A model generated the notes under the pieces. The model made no database searches and was not told the DNA's origin. It was given only the letters and a program-made list of their open reading frames with translations. A stretch of 64,000 bases of DNA from Coralliovum pocilloporae (lineage in GTDB: Bacteria; Pseudomonadota; Alphaproteobacteria; Rhizobiales; Cohaesibacteraceae): contig NZ_CP132542.1 in assembly GCF_030845175.1 (NCBI RefSeq), positions 1,771,501 through 1,835,500 on the forward strand, written 5' to 3'. A program made the translations under genes and the position numbers. Below are positions 27,263 to 35,620 of this stretch, piece by piece; the stretch's first letter is position 1; each line of letters begins with the position of its first letter.

Positions 27263-28459
27263 ATGTCCTCTTCGGCCAAGACCATTCTTCAAATTATTCC
27301 GGCGCTGGATACAGGCGGAGCCGAGCGGACGACCGTTGATATCTCGAACGCTCTTGTCGCCCGAGGCTGGAAATCTCTGGTGGTCTGTGAGCCGGGACGG
27401 TTGATCGAGCCGCTTGAGAAAAATGGTGGCGAATGGATTGGTATGGCTGCTGCCAGCAAAAACCCGCTGATTATTCTGGCAAACGGGTTTCGTCTTGCGG
27501 GTCTGATCAGGGAACGGGGCGTTGATCTCATTCATGCCCGCAGCCGTGCGCCGGCCTGGTCAGCCTTGCTGGCCGCGCGTCTGACAGGGGTTCCCTTTGT
27601 GACCACCTGTCACGGCAAGCTCAATCAGAAGAGCTGGATAAAGGGTCTCTATAATTCGGTCATGGCCCGGGCCGATGCGGTGATTACCAATTCAGCCTTT
27701 ACCGATCACATGGTGCGGAGCAAACATCCCCGTGCCCATGGCAGAACCACAATCATACACCGTGGTGTGGATATTGATCAGTTCAGCATGGCAGCCGTCG
27801 AGCCGTCTCGGATCTCGGCGCTGCAGCAGGCATGGGGCGTCTCACCGGACCAACCGGTGATTCTCAATCTTGGGCGCCTGACCCGTTGGAAAGGCCAGGG
27901 TGTGCTGATTGACGCAGTGGCCCGCTTGAGTGCTGACAAAGCCGCGCGACTGCCGGACAATGCGGTGGTGATTATCGCCGGAGGTGATCAGGGGCGTGAG
28001 TCCTACAGGCAGTCTCTGGAAGAGCGGATAAAAGAACTTGGTCTTGAAGGGCGCGTTCGGCTCGTTGGACATTGTGATGATCCTGAAGCCGCGATTGCCT
28101 TGTCCAGTGTGGTTGTTGTTGCCTCAATCGAAGCCGAGACCTTCGGCCGTGCTGCGGCAGAAGCCCAGGCCCTCGAGAAGCCGGTAATCGTGACGGATCT
28201 TGGGGCCGTGCCTGAAACTGTGTTGTCTGTGCCGGCTGTCTCGAGCGACGAGCGGACCGGCTGGCGCATCGCCCCGGATGACCCAGATGCAATTGCGGGA
28301 GCCTTGTCGGATGTGTTTGCCATGAGCCCGGCAGAACAGCATCAGATCGGCCATCGAGGCAGGCGGCATGTGGTAGAGAACTTCTCCCTCAAGGCCATGT
28401 GTGACAAGACTTTGGCCATTTATGATCGGCTTCTCGGAGTTGATGAGGGCATTACCTAG
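27263..28459 (+). CDS. Glycosyltransferase family 4 (GT-B fold)
   Basis: A 398-residue glycosyltransferase. The N-terminal acceptor domain has IIPALDTGGAERTTVDIS and DLIHARSRAPAWSALLAAR. The C-terminal nucleotide-sugar domain has LNLGRLTRWKGQGVLIDAV and ASIEAETFGRAAAEAQALEKPVI, including the conserved E-x7-E pattern of GT4 retaining enzymes. Similar alphaproteobacterial proteins act in LPS or exopolysaccharide synthesis, but donor and acceptor are unknown. ATG 27263 follows a GAAAGAAAG run; an in-frame TTG at 27245 is less likely. It is isolated from other glycan genes. Confidence 0.9.
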   Translation: MSSSAKTILQIIPALDTGGAERTTVDISNALVARGWKSLVVCEPGRLIEPLEKNGGEWIGMAAASKNPLIILANGFRLAGLIRERGVDLIHARSRAPAWSALLAARLTGVPFVTTCHGKLNQKSWIKGLYNSVMARADAVITNSAFTDHMVRSKHPRAHGRTTIIHRGVDIDQFSMAAVEPSRISALQQAWGVSPDQPVILNLGRLTRWKGQGVLIDAVARLSADKAARLPDNAVVIIAGGDQGRESYRQSLEERIKELGLEGRVRLVGHCDDPEAAIALSSVVVVASIEAETFGRAAAEAQALEKPVIVTDLGAVPETVLSVPAVSSDERTGWRIAPDDPDAIAGALSDVFAMSPAEQHQIGHRGRRHVVENFSLKAMCDKTLAIYDRLLGVDEGIT

Positions 28460-28627
28460 AAACGCGCCTTACTATTTGGGTGCAAAATCAACCTTGCAGA
28501 ACGATTCGACGTTGACTTATGGGCGCTTTCGCAGGATTCTTGCACCAAAGCCGGATTCAAGGATCGCGGCATGTTTTGCAATGGATGATTTGATCGTGTT
28601 CTAAACCTGCGCCAGCCTGTGCAAAGA

Positions 28628-28643
28628 CCTCCGGTTTGGGAGG
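28628..28643 (+). promoter_or_regulatory. Short hairpin in the infC upstream region
   Basis: CCTCC-GGTTTG-GGAGG forms a 5-bp stem (28628-28632 with 28639-28643) about 60 bases upstream of the infC start. If transcribed it lies in the infC leader. Its function is unknown. Confidence 0.3.
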
Positions 28644-28704
28644 GCTTGTCTGCGCCGCTTAGAGCCATTCACTATGATGTCAGTCAATATAGGAGACTAA
28701 GACC

Positions 28705-29241
28705 ATTCGCCGCCCATTTAGAGCTCAGCCTCAGAAGAAGGAAGGTCCTCGTACAAACCGGGATATCCGTGTTCCTGAAGTTCAACTGATCGATGCAGAA
28801 GGCACCAATGTTGGTGTCATTGATACGCAGGAAGCCCTGCGTCAGGCCGAAGAAGCGGGCCTCGATCTGGTGGAAATCTCTCCTAACCAGGAACCTCCAG
28901 TCTGTAAAATCCTTGATTATGGCCGGTACAAGTACCAGGCACAGAAGAAAGCCGCTGAAGCCCGTAAGAAGCAGAAAGTGGTCGAGATCAAGGAAATCAA
29001 GATGCGCCCGAACATCGACACCCATGATTATGAGGTGAAGATGCGGAACATGCAGCGCTTCTTCGACAATGGCGACAAGGTCAAGGTGACATTGCGCTTC
29101 CGTGGTCGCGAAATGGCGCACCAGGAACTGGGCATGGAACTGCTGAAGCGTGTGAAAGCCGAAACCACGGAAGTGGCAAAGGTTGAAGCAGAGCCGAAGC
29201 TTGAAGGCCGTCAGATGATCATGGTGCTGGCACCGAAGTGA
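28705..29241 (+). CDS. infC: Translation initiation factor IF-3, starting at an ATT codon
   Basis: A 178-residue IF-3, which binds the 30S subunit, prevents premature 50S joining and proofreads the start codon. The N-domain carries [34 protein letters not shown] and [15 protein letters not shown]. The C-domain has [17 protein letters not shown] and [18 protein letters not shown]. No ATG, GTG or TTG lies in frame between the TAG at 28690 and the first residues of the conserved N-domain; AGGAG at 28691-28695 points to ATT at 28705, giving a start [13 protein letters not shown]. Rare ATT starts are the known basis of IF-3 autoregulation in enterobacteria. Automated callers may miss 55 residues and begin at the internal ATG 28870. 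Confidence 0.94.
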   Translation: MRRPFRAQPQKKEGPRTNRDIRVPEVQLIDAEGTNVGVIDTQEALRQAEEAGLDLVEISPNQEPPVCKILDYGRYKYQAQKKAAEARKKQKVVEIKEIKMRPNIDTHDYEVKMRNMQRFFDNGDKVKVTLRFRGREMAHQELGMELLKRVKAETTEVAKVEAEPKLEGRQMIMVLAPK

Positions 29242-29403
29242 TTTGGGCGAAGCGCTTGTAGGCTTTCGAAAAGCATTCTCTTAAAGCGCAAGACCTTTAA
29301 CCTGAATCGGCGGCGGTACTTTAAGAGTTTGTTTCTGCGCGAGCTTTTATCCGAAAAGTCTATCAACTTTTCAGAAGCACGCTGTAGATCTCAGGATTAT
29401 ATG

Positions 29404-29430
29404 GGCGGGGCATCAGGCTCCGCCTTTTTT
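29404..29430 (+). terminator. Rho-independent terminator downstream of infC
   Basis: GGCGGGGC-ATCAG-GCTCCGCC forms an 8-bp stem with one G-T pair and is followed directly by six T. It lies 163 bases after infC and probably ends its transcript. Confidence 0.85.
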
Positions 29431-29515
29431 GTGTCTTTCATCCGGGCAAGAGCTGTTGCCAAAAGCATCCTATTTATGCGCCAACGGTCTGGCTCGTCGG
29501 CCGTGAAGTGAAGGC

Positions 29516-29540
29516 AAAAAAAACCGGCCTTTCGGCCGGT
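29516..29540 (-). terminator. Orphan minus-strand rho-independent terminator
   Basis: Read on the minus strand: ACCGGCC-GAAA-GGCCGGT followed by a run of eight T (A run at 29516-29523 on the plus strand). It is a strong intrinsic terminator with a GAAA tetraloop. No coding gene on the minus strand lies upstream within 800 bases, so it may end a small RNA. Confidence 0.7.
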
Positions 29541-29640
29541 GAACAAAATGGTGAAACAGTTCATGCAGTTGGTGGTACTGGGATAGCTCCGATACCACAA
29601 ACAACTTATCCGTCCTGTTCGACCTGCGCATGATGCAAAT
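29516..29640 (-). ncRNA. Candidate small RNA ending at the orphan terminator
   Basis: The call is based only on the strong minus-strand terminator without a protein gene. The preceding ~100 bases on that strand include GGTATCGGAGCTATCCCAGTACC, which can pair GGTA with TACC. The 5' end is a guess; a TATATT lies upstream near 29674-29679 without a good -35 box. No known RNA family is recognised. Confidence 0.25.
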
Positions 29641-29832
29641 GCACTAGGAATGTAAATTTATTCAATTTTTCGAATATAGGCATAAAATGCTGCAAAATAA
29701 GAAAAATTCTTACCGTAAATGCCTTTTCAAAGTCACAATATGACCACAGCCTTACCGTCTTTCTGACCGGATTGGAGTTCAGAACCCTGTCCAGGAGACT
29801 GAAACAGACGCAATTGCGTCAGGTGAACTGGA

Positions 29833-30390
29833 GTGGACATAATCAAAATGACATTTGGCAAATATCTTATCCCGACCGCCGCTTTGATCATGGCATCTGT
29901 TGGAGTGGTTCAGGCTGCTGACCTGCCATCTGAACCCGTTCTTCCGGAGGTGCGGGGCAGTCATGCAGAACAGGATGCTGAGGCTTATGTCAAAGTCGGT
30001 GTTCTGGTCTGTGAAAGTGAGGGCGGGTTCGGTTATCTGATCGGGTCATCAAAGGATCTGGCGTGCACCTTCGATGCGCAGAATGCGGCTCTGGACGGGG
30101 CGGAATACAGCGGTCGGATTGTCAAGGTCGGCGCAGATGTCGGCTATACGGCTGGCGGTGTTCTGGCCTGGGCTGTTCTGGCTCCGGCCTATGATGTGCC
30201 TGCCAGCGGGCTTGACGGGACTTATCTGGGTGTCTCTGCAGAAGCCTCTGCCGGGATTGGAGCCGGGGCCAATGTGTTGATGGGCAGTTTCGAGCGGTCG
30301 ATCAATCTGGTTCCGGTGAGTGTGTCCGGCACGGTTGGCCTTAATGTCGCCGGCGGCCTTGGTGCAATCACGCTGACCAGCATCAATTGA
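29833..30390 (+). CDS. DUF992 family secreted protein
   Basis: A 185-residue protein with a signal peptide (MTFGKYLIPTAALIMASVG, cleavage near VVQA-AD). The mature part has VGVLVCESEGGFGYLIGSSK, DLACTFDAQ and repeated glycine/alanine-rich beta segments such as GTYLGVSAEASAGIGAGANV, the pattern of the uncharacterised DUF992 family in Rhizobiales. The two cysteines C56 and C76 may form a disulfide. GTG 29833 has AGGTGA six bases upstream; ATG 29848 is an alternative start that gives the same mature protein. It sits between infC and rpmI, genes that are adjacent in many bacteria. Function is unknown. Confidence 0.82.
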   Translation: MDIIKMTFGKYLIPTAALIMASVGVVQAADLPSEPVLPEVRGSHAEQDAEAYVKVGVLVCESEGGFGYLIGSSKDLACTFDAQNAALDGAEYSGRIVKVGADVGYTAGGVLAWAVLAPAYDVPASGLDGTYLGVSAEASAGIGAGANVLMGSFERSINLVPVSVSGTVGLNVAGGLGAITLTSIN

Positions 30391-30508
30391 TCTGAGTTGG
30401 CTATAGTTTATCCCACAGGCAGTCCTGAACAGAATGGGTGTGAGCAATGAGTCTTTACCCTGGCGGTGGAAGAGAGGCGATTCCGCCGCTTTTCTGTGAT
30501 TTTCAAGG

Positions 30509-30537
30509 TTGCACTTCGCCGCCAAGCCGACTATAAC
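30509..30537 (+). promoter_or_regulatory. Promoter of rpmI-rplT
   Basis: TTGCAC (30509-30514) and TATAAC (30532-30537) are separated by 17 bases, an excellent housekeeping promoter. It places the transcript start near 30544, giving a leader of about 175 bases before rpmI. Confidence 0.75.
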
Positions 30538-30543
30538 CCCTCG

Positions 30544-30718
30544 GTCTCAAGCGGCCCGGCTCAAGGCGGCCATGGTTCACTCGTGTGTCATGGTAGTCGG
30601 TCGGACAGGACTGGATGCTTCAAAACATCAGGTCTCTCGTCACATCTTCAGATGTGTGTCCGGTTTTCAGGGCATGCCGTGGCTGCTTGAATTCGCTCAA
30701 TCAAGGAGTAAGAGCAAA
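30544..30718 (+). promoter_or_regulatory. Structured 5' leader of the rpmI-rplT mRNA
   Basis: The leader contains CACATC-TTCA-GATGTG at 30641-30656, a 6-bp hairpin with a 4-base loop. It is enclosed by a longer-range pairing of CGGACA (30602-30607) with TGTCCG (30657-30662). In other bacteria L20 represses its own operon through leader structure; whether this one does so is inference. Confidence 0.45.
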
Positions 30719-30916
30719 ATGCCCAAGCTGAAAACAAAGTCCGGCGTCAAGAAGCGTTTCAAGCTGACCGGCACTGGCAAGGTTCGTGTGGCTCAGGCTG
30801 GCAAACGCCATGGCATGATCAAGCGTACGAACAAATTCATCCGTAATGCGCGTGGCACCACTGTTCTGTGTGATGCCGATGAGCGTATCGTCAAGAAGTT
30901 CATGCCGTACGGCTGA
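30719..30916 (+). CDS. rpmI: 50S ribosomal protein L35
   Basis: A 65-residue basic protein of the large ribosomal subunit. The start [20 protein letters not shown] and the internal [20 protein letters not shown] are the L35 signature, and the length is normal. GGAG lies 8-11 bases upstream of ATG 30719. It is first in an operon with rplT, 36 bases downstream, behind a strong promoter and structured leader. Confidence 0.97.
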   Translation: MPKLKTKSGVKKRFKLTGTGKVRVAQAGKRHGMIKRTNKFIRNARGTTVLCDADERIVKKFMPYG

Positions 30917-30952
30917 GCCGCGGCTTTTTTCTAGTTCGGAAGGATTTGTTCC

Positions 30953-31312
30953 ATGTCACGTGTGAAAAGAGGCGTCACCGCGCACGCTCGCCACAAAAAA
31001 GTTCTGAAGGCCGCCAAAGGTTATTATGGCCGCCGCAAGAGCACCATTCGCGTTGCCAAACAGGCGGTTGAAAAAGCCGGCCAGTACGCATATCGCGACC
31101 GTAAGGCTCGCAAGCGCAGCTTCCGCGCGCTGTGGATCCAGCGTATCAACGCTGCTGTCCGCGAGCACGGCCTGACCTATAACCGCTTCATCGACGGTCT
31201 GTCCAAGTCCGGTGTTGAAGTAGACCGTAAGGTTCTGTCCGATCTGGCCATTCACCAGCCGGACGCATTTGCAGCCCTGGTTGAAAAGGCCAAGGGCGCG
31301 ATTGCTGCATAA
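30953..31312 (+). CDS. rplT: 50S ribosomal protein L20
   Basis: A 119-residue basic protein required early in 50S assembly, also known as a translational repressor of its own operon in several bacteria. The start [38 protein letters not shown] and [19 protein letters not shown] are diagnostic. GGAAGGA precedes the ATG. A rho-independent terminator follows 24 bases after the stop, so pheS has its own promoter or depends on readthrough. Confidence 0.98.
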   Translation: MSRVKRGVTAHARHKKVLKAAKGYYGRRKSTIRVAKQAVEKAGQYAYRDRKARKRSFRALWIQRINAAVREHGLTYNRFIDGLSKSGVEVDRKVLSDLAIHQPDAFAALVEKAKGAIAA

Positions 31313-31335
31313 TTATCGAAGCAGCAGAGTTTCAG

Positions 31336-31368
31336 AAAACCCGCGGCCTTACGGTTCGCGGGTTTTTT
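31336..31368 (+). terminator. Rho-independent terminator after rplT
   Basis: AAAACCCGCG pairs with CGCGGGTTTT across an 11-base loop, ending in a T run. The symmetrical A and T flanks could also work in reverse, but there is no minus-strand gene here. Confidence 0.9.
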
Positions 31369-31451
31369 GTTGCTTTGCCCCACTGGATTGCCCGGCAAAT
31401 TCTGCTAAAACCCATATCAAATTCACATCCCGGAAATCTGATAGACCTTCC

Positions 31452-32534
31452 ATGTTGGACCTAGAACAGCTTGAAACAGATATTCTCGCGCGCCTTGAGG
31501 CTGCCGAGAGTGAGGCGGCTCTTGAAGAGATCCGCATTGAAACCCTCGGCAAGAAGGGCTCCATCTCTGAAAAGATGAAGTCGCTTGGCAAGATGACGCC
31601 GGAGGAGCGGAAAGAGGCAGGCCCGGCTTTGAACGGCCTGAAGACCCGTGTTGGTGATGCGATTGCGGCCCGCAAGGATGTGCTGAAGGCAGCAGCCCTT
31701 GATGCACGATTGAAGGCCGAGACGGTCGACATCACTCAGCCGGTCCGTTCCGGTCCCGCTGACCGTGGTCGGGTCCATCCGATCAGTCAGGTGATGGATG
31801 AGCTGACGGCCATCTTTGCCGATATGGGCTTCTCCATTGCTGAAGGGCCGGATATCGAGACGGATTTCTACAATTTCACGGCCCTTAACATCCCTGATGA
31901 GCATCCGGCCCGTCAGGAACATGACACCTTCTATTTCAACGAGAAGGAAGACGGCTCCCGTATGGTTCTCAGAACCCATACATCACCGGTTCAGATCCGC
32001 ACCATGCAGTCGGTGACACCACCGATCCGCGTTATCTGCCCGGGCCGGACCTATCGTTGCGACTCTGATCAGACCCACACACCGATGTTCCATCAGGTGG
32101 AAGGTCTGGTGATTGATAAGGAAGCCAATCTTGGCAATCTGAAATGGACCCTGCAGGAATTCTGCAAGACCTTCTTTGAGGTTGAATCTGTTGAAATGCG
32201 CTTCCGCGCCTCGCATTTCCCGTTCACTGAACCCAGCATGGAAGTGGATATCCGCTGCGAGCGGGTTGGCAACGAGCTGCGTATCGGCGAAGGGGATGAC
32301 TGGCTGGAAATCCTCGGCTGCGGCATGGTGCACCCGAATGTGCTGCGCAATTGCGGCCTCGACCCTGATGAGGTGCAGGGCTTTGCCTGGGGCATAGGCA
32401 TCGACCGGATCGCCATGCTGAAATATGGCATGCCGGATCTGCGCGCCTTCTTCAATGCGGATACCCGCTGGCTGAACCATTACGGCTTCCGCCCGCTTGA
32501 CCTGCCGACGCTGTTCGGCGGTCTGAGCGCATAG
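31452..32534 (+). CDS. pheS: Phenylalanine--tRNA ligase alpha subunit
   Basis: A 360-residue catalytic subunit of the alpha2-beta2 class II synthetase. After an N-terminal tRNA-binding coiled coil ([19 protein letters not shown]), class II motifs are visible: [30 protein letters not shown] (motif 2 region), [21 protein letters not shown] and the motif 3 [20 protein letters not shown] 31452 is the natural start; an in-frame opening further upstream overlaps rplT. pheT follows after 16 bases. Confidence 0.97.
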   Translation: MLDLEQLETDILARLEAAESEAALEEIRIETLGKKGSISEKMKSLGKMTPEERKEAGPALNGLKTRVGDAIAARKDVLKAAALDARLKAETVDITQPVRSGPADRGRVHPISQVMDELTAIFADMGFSIAEGPDIETDFYNFTALNIPDEHPARQEHDTFYFNEKEDGSRMVLRTHTSPVQIRTMQSVTPPIRVICPGRTYRCDSDQTHTPMFHQVEGLVIDKEANLGNLKWTLQEFCKTFFEVESVEMRFRASHFPFTEPSMEVDIRCERVGNELRIGEGDDWLEILGCGMVHPNVLRNCGLDPDEVQGFAWGIGIDRIAMLKYGMPDLRAFFNADTRWLNHYGFRPLDLPTLFGGLSA

Positions 32535-32550
32535 GTCGGGGGAGAGAGAC

Positions 32551-34968
32551 ATGAAATTCACACTGTCCTGGCTGAAGGAATATCTCGACACCGACGCGTC
32601 GCTGGACGAGATCCTTGAAAAGCTCACAGTCATTGGCCTTGAGGTTGAGGAAGTCGTTGATCGCGCCAGGGAACTGGCCGCTTTCACGGTGGCCTATGTT
32701 GAAGAGGCTGAACAGCACCCGAATGCGGACCGCCTCCGCGTCTGTAAGGTGAACACCGGTTCTGAAGTGCTGCAGATCGTCTGTGGTGCTCCCAATGCCC
32801 GTGCGGGCATCAAGGTGGTTCTGGCCCAGAACGGGTCCACTATTCCCGCGAACGGCATGGTCCTGCGCCCGACCAGCATCCGTGATGTCGATTCGAACGG
32901 CATGATGTGCTCCGAGCGTGAAATGGGCCTCTCGGATGAGCATGACGGCATTATTGAACTGCCGGAAGATGCGCCCATCGGAGAACCATTCGCGCCGGTT
33001 CTCGGGCTGGATGATCCGATTATCGACATTGCAATCACGCCGAACCGTGGCGATTGCCTTGGCGTTTACGGGGTTGCCCGTGATCTGGCAGCAGCCGGTC
33101 TTGGCGAGTTAAAGGAAAATACGCCAAAGCCGGTCGCCGGATCCTTCAAAAGCCCGGTTGATGTGCATTTGAACTTTGATGCCGAGACGGCGAATGCCTG
33201 CCCGGTCTTTGCCGGTCGCTATGTGCGTGGCGTCAAGAACGGTCCAAGCCCGAAATGGATGCAGGACCGCCTGCGGGCCATCGGTCTCCGCCCGATCAAT
33301 GCTCTGGTGGATATCACCAACTACGTTTCCTACGACCGTGGACGTCCGCTCCATGTCTATGATGCGGACAAGCTGAACGGCAACATCCAGGCTCGTCTTG
33401 GACGCGAGGGAGAAAGCTTCCTTGCGCTGGATGGCAAGGATTATGCCGTTGATGAAACCATGTGTGTCATCGCCGATGATACATCTGTACTCGGCTTTGG
33501 CGGCATTATGGGAGGCGAGGAGAGCGGCTCGACCAACGAGACCGTCAACGTCTTCATCGAATGCGCCTGGTTTGATCCGATCCGCACAGCGACCACGGGT
33601 CGGAAAGCGGGGATCAATTCTGATGCGCGCTATCGTTTCGAGCGGACGGTTGATCCGGAAAGCGTTATTCCGGGTGCGGATCTCGCAACACAGATGGTGC
33701 TGGATCTGTGCGGCGGAGAAGCATCTGAGCCGGTTCTGGCTGGTGAAGTGCCGACCACAGACAGGATCATCGAATTTCCGCTGACGGAAGTGAAGCGCCT
33801 GACGGGTCTTGATGTGCCGCTGGTGGAAATCAAGGCTATCCTCAAACGCCTTGGCTTCTGGATGTCCGGTGCTAGTGACGTTGTGAAGGTGGCTGTGCCA
33901 TCCTTCCGGCCGGATGTGTATGGCAAGGCCGATCTGGTGGAAGAAGTGATGCGGATCGTAGGTGTTGACCGCGTGCCGCTTCAGCCTTTGCCGCGCATTG
34001 GCACCGTTGGCCAGAAAATCCTGACCACAGGGCAGATTCGGAAAAACCGCGCCCGCCGGGCTCTTGCGGCCCGTGGCATGGTGGAAGCGGTCACATGGTC
34101 CTTCATTTCTGAAGAACAGGCGAAACATTTCGGCGGTGGTGACAAGGCTCTTCAGCTGGCCAACCCGATTTCGTCTGACCTGTCTGACATGCGCCCGAGC
34201 CTGTTTGCCGGTCTCCTGGCTGCAGCCCAGCGCAATGCAGACCGCGGTGTGACGGACAGCGCCCTGTTCGAGGTGGGGCAGGTCTTCCACGGTGATCAGC
34301 CTGACGATCAGAAGACTGTCGCAACCGGCATTCGCAAGAACACTGCTGTTCTGACGGGCTCAGGTCGCGATTGGGCCGGGAACAGTGCCAGCGTTTCTGT
34401 CTTTGACGCCAAGGCGGATGCCTTTGCCGTTCTTGAAGCGCTGGGTATGGAAACTTCCAAGCTTCAGATTGTGGCAGAAGCTCCGGGTATTTTCCATCCT
34501 GGCCGGTCCGGACGGATTCAGCTGGGGCCGAAAAATCACATCGGATGGTTTGGCGAACTGCATCCATCCACGCTGGAACTGATGGACGTGGATGGGCCGG
34601 TCTGCGGCTTTGAGATTGTTCTTGATGCCATTCCGCAGCCAAAAGCAAAGGCCACCCGGACAAAACCGGCGCTGGTTCTGTCTGATCTGATGGCCGTGAA
34701 GCGTGACTTCGCTTTCGAGGTGGACAAGGACGTGTCCGCACAGAGCATCATGCGTGCCGCCATGAGTGCAGACAAGAAACTGATTACGAATGCGTCTGTT
34801 TTCGATGTCTATGCCGGTGAGCACATGGCAGAAGGGCGCAAATCTGTCGCCATCGAGGTGATGCTGCAACCGAAAGACAAGACACTGACAGATGTGGAGA
34901 TTGAAGCTGTTGGCAGCAAAATCGTCGCAGCTGTGGAAAAGGCGACAAAGGGAACCCTCAGAGGATAA
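32551..34968 (+). CDS. pheT: Phenylalanine--tRNA ligase beta subunit
   Basis: An 805-residue subunit of normal bacterial length. Domains in order: N-terminal B1 with MKFTLSWLKEYLDTDAS, an EMAP-type tRNA-binding fold around LRVCKVNTGSEVLQIVCGAPN, the B3/B4 editing domain (RPLHVYDADKLNG, FGGIMGGEESGSTNETVNV), the B5 domain (IEFPLTEVKRLTGLDVP), a catalytic-like core, and a C-terminal FDX-anticodon-binding domain with KRDFAFEVDKDVSAQSI. It edits mischarged Tyr-tRNAPhe. GGGGGAGAG precedes the start and a strong terminator follows. Confidence 0.97.
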   Translation: MKFTLSWLKEYLDTDASLDEILEKLTVIGLEVEEVVDRARELAAFTVAYVEEAEQHPNADRLRVCKVNTGSEVLQIVCGAPNARAGIKVVLAQNGSTIPANGMVLRPTSIRDVDSNGMMCSEREMGLSDEHDGIIELPEDAPIGEPFAPVLGLDDPIIDIAITPNRGDCLGVYGVARDLAAAGLGELKENTPKPVAGSFKSPVDVHLNFDAETANACPVFAGRYVRGVKNGPSPKWMQDRLRAIGLRPINALVDITNYVSYDRGRPLHVYDADKLNGNIQARLGREGESFLALDGKDYAVDETMCVIADDTSVLGFGGIMGGEESGSTNETVNVFIECAWFDPIRTATTGRKAGINSDARYRFERTVDPESVIPGADLATQMVLDLCGGEASEPVLAGEVPTTDRIIEFPLTEVKRLTGLDVPLVEIKAILKRLGFWMSGASDVVKVAVPSFRPDVYGKADLVEEVMRIVGVDRVPLQPLPRIGTVGQKILTTGQIRKNRARRALAARGMVEAVTWSFISEEQAKHFGGGDKALQLANPISSDLSDMRPSLFAGLLAAAQRNADRGVTDSALFEVGQVFHGDQPDDQKTVATGIRKNTAVLTGSGRDWAGNSASVSVFDAKADAFAVLEALGMETSKLQIVAEAPGIFHPGRSGRIQLGPKNHIGWFGELHPSTLELMDVDGPVCGFEIVLDAIPQPKAKATRTKPALVLSDLMAVKRDFAFEVDKDVSAQSIMRAAMSADKKLITNASVFDVYAGEHMAEGRKSVAIEVMLQPKDKTLTDVEIEAVGSKIVAAVEKATKGTLRG

Positions 34969-35005
34969 GCGAAATCCTGCTGGTTTCCGGTGTTAGAAAA
35001 CAAAA

Positions 35006-35034
35006 GGGCGCTGTCTTCGGGCAGCGCCTTTTTT
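35006..35034 (+). terminator. Rho-independent terminator after pheT
   Basis: GGCGCTG (35007-35013) pairs with CAGCGCC (35022-35028) around an 8-base loop containing TTCG, followed by six T. It lies 37 bases after the pheT stop. Confidence 0.93.
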
Positions 35035-35170
35035 GCTCGTATCTGCGATTTGGAAAAATTGACATGGTTAATTGATACAGCTTCTGGTACATATTTCTCT
35101 ATCGGACATCCGGGGACAGGGGGGATGTTCGGCAGGCCTTTTCTGGCTGATTTGGGGAGAGAACCAGACG

Positions 35171-35557
35171 ATGCCCTTATGGCGATCCGGCGTATTGAGC
35201 GCCTTGTTTTTATTATTGATTTTACCATCTCATGCCGAGACGGCTTTTCTCGATGGCCCGACAATCGACAGAGCCCTGCGTGGCAATACGGTAAAGGGGA
35301 CGCGCCCGAACGGAACGCCCTGGTCCCAGTATTTCGCCGAAAGCGGTCGTACGCAGTATCGCGAGGGCGGCGCGGCGGTCCAGACCGGTCGCTGGGAAGT
35401 GCGGGACAATCAGTATTGCTCGAAATGGCCACCATCCAATGTCTGGTCCTGTTATCAGATCAAGGGTGACCTGGCCAACCAGCCCGTCACTCTGACTTGG
35501 CTCTTCGCCGATGGAGATGAATGGGATGGTCAGGTCATGTCGGGAAACCAGTTCTAG
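35171..35557 (+). CDS. Small secreted protein of unknown function
   Basis: A 128-residue protein with a clear signal peptide (MPLWRSGVLSALFLLLILP, cleavage near SHA-ET). The mature ~100 residues contain GNTVKGTRPNGTPWSQYF, TGRWEVRDNQYCSKWPP and VWSCYQIKG, with two cysteines likely to pair. The pattern 'G..hyF...G...y......GrW.v....yC' recalls small periplasmic beta-barrel domains found widely in Rhizobiales, but I cannot name a family. GGGGAGA precedes ATG 35171. It follows the pheT terminator and stands alone. Confidence 0.7.
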   Translation: MPLWRSGVLSALFLLLILPSHAETAFLDGPTIDRALRGNTVKGTRPNGTPWSQYFAESGRTQYREGGAAVQTGRWEVRDNQYCSKWPPSNVWSCYQIKGDLANQPVTLTWLFADGDEWDGQVMSGNQF

Positions 35558-35620
35558 AATACATCCACTCTAGGGTTCAGGCGAACCTCGTCGTGTAACC
35601 ATGGCCGGGGGCTTGCACAA

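Larger units (their letters stand above)
29242..29832. other. Intergenic region between infC and the DUF992 gene
   Basis: No convincing protein gene is seen in 591 bases. It holds a plus-strand terminator at 29404-29430 and a separate minus-strand terminator at 29516-29540 that has no gene upstream of it on that strand. The stretch from about 29640 to 29740 is AT-rich. Confidence 0.4.

Noticed and set aside
33109-34290. 393-codon minus-strand frame inside pheT
   Set aside because: It is antisense to a full-length, well-conserved pheT and has no recognisable domain.
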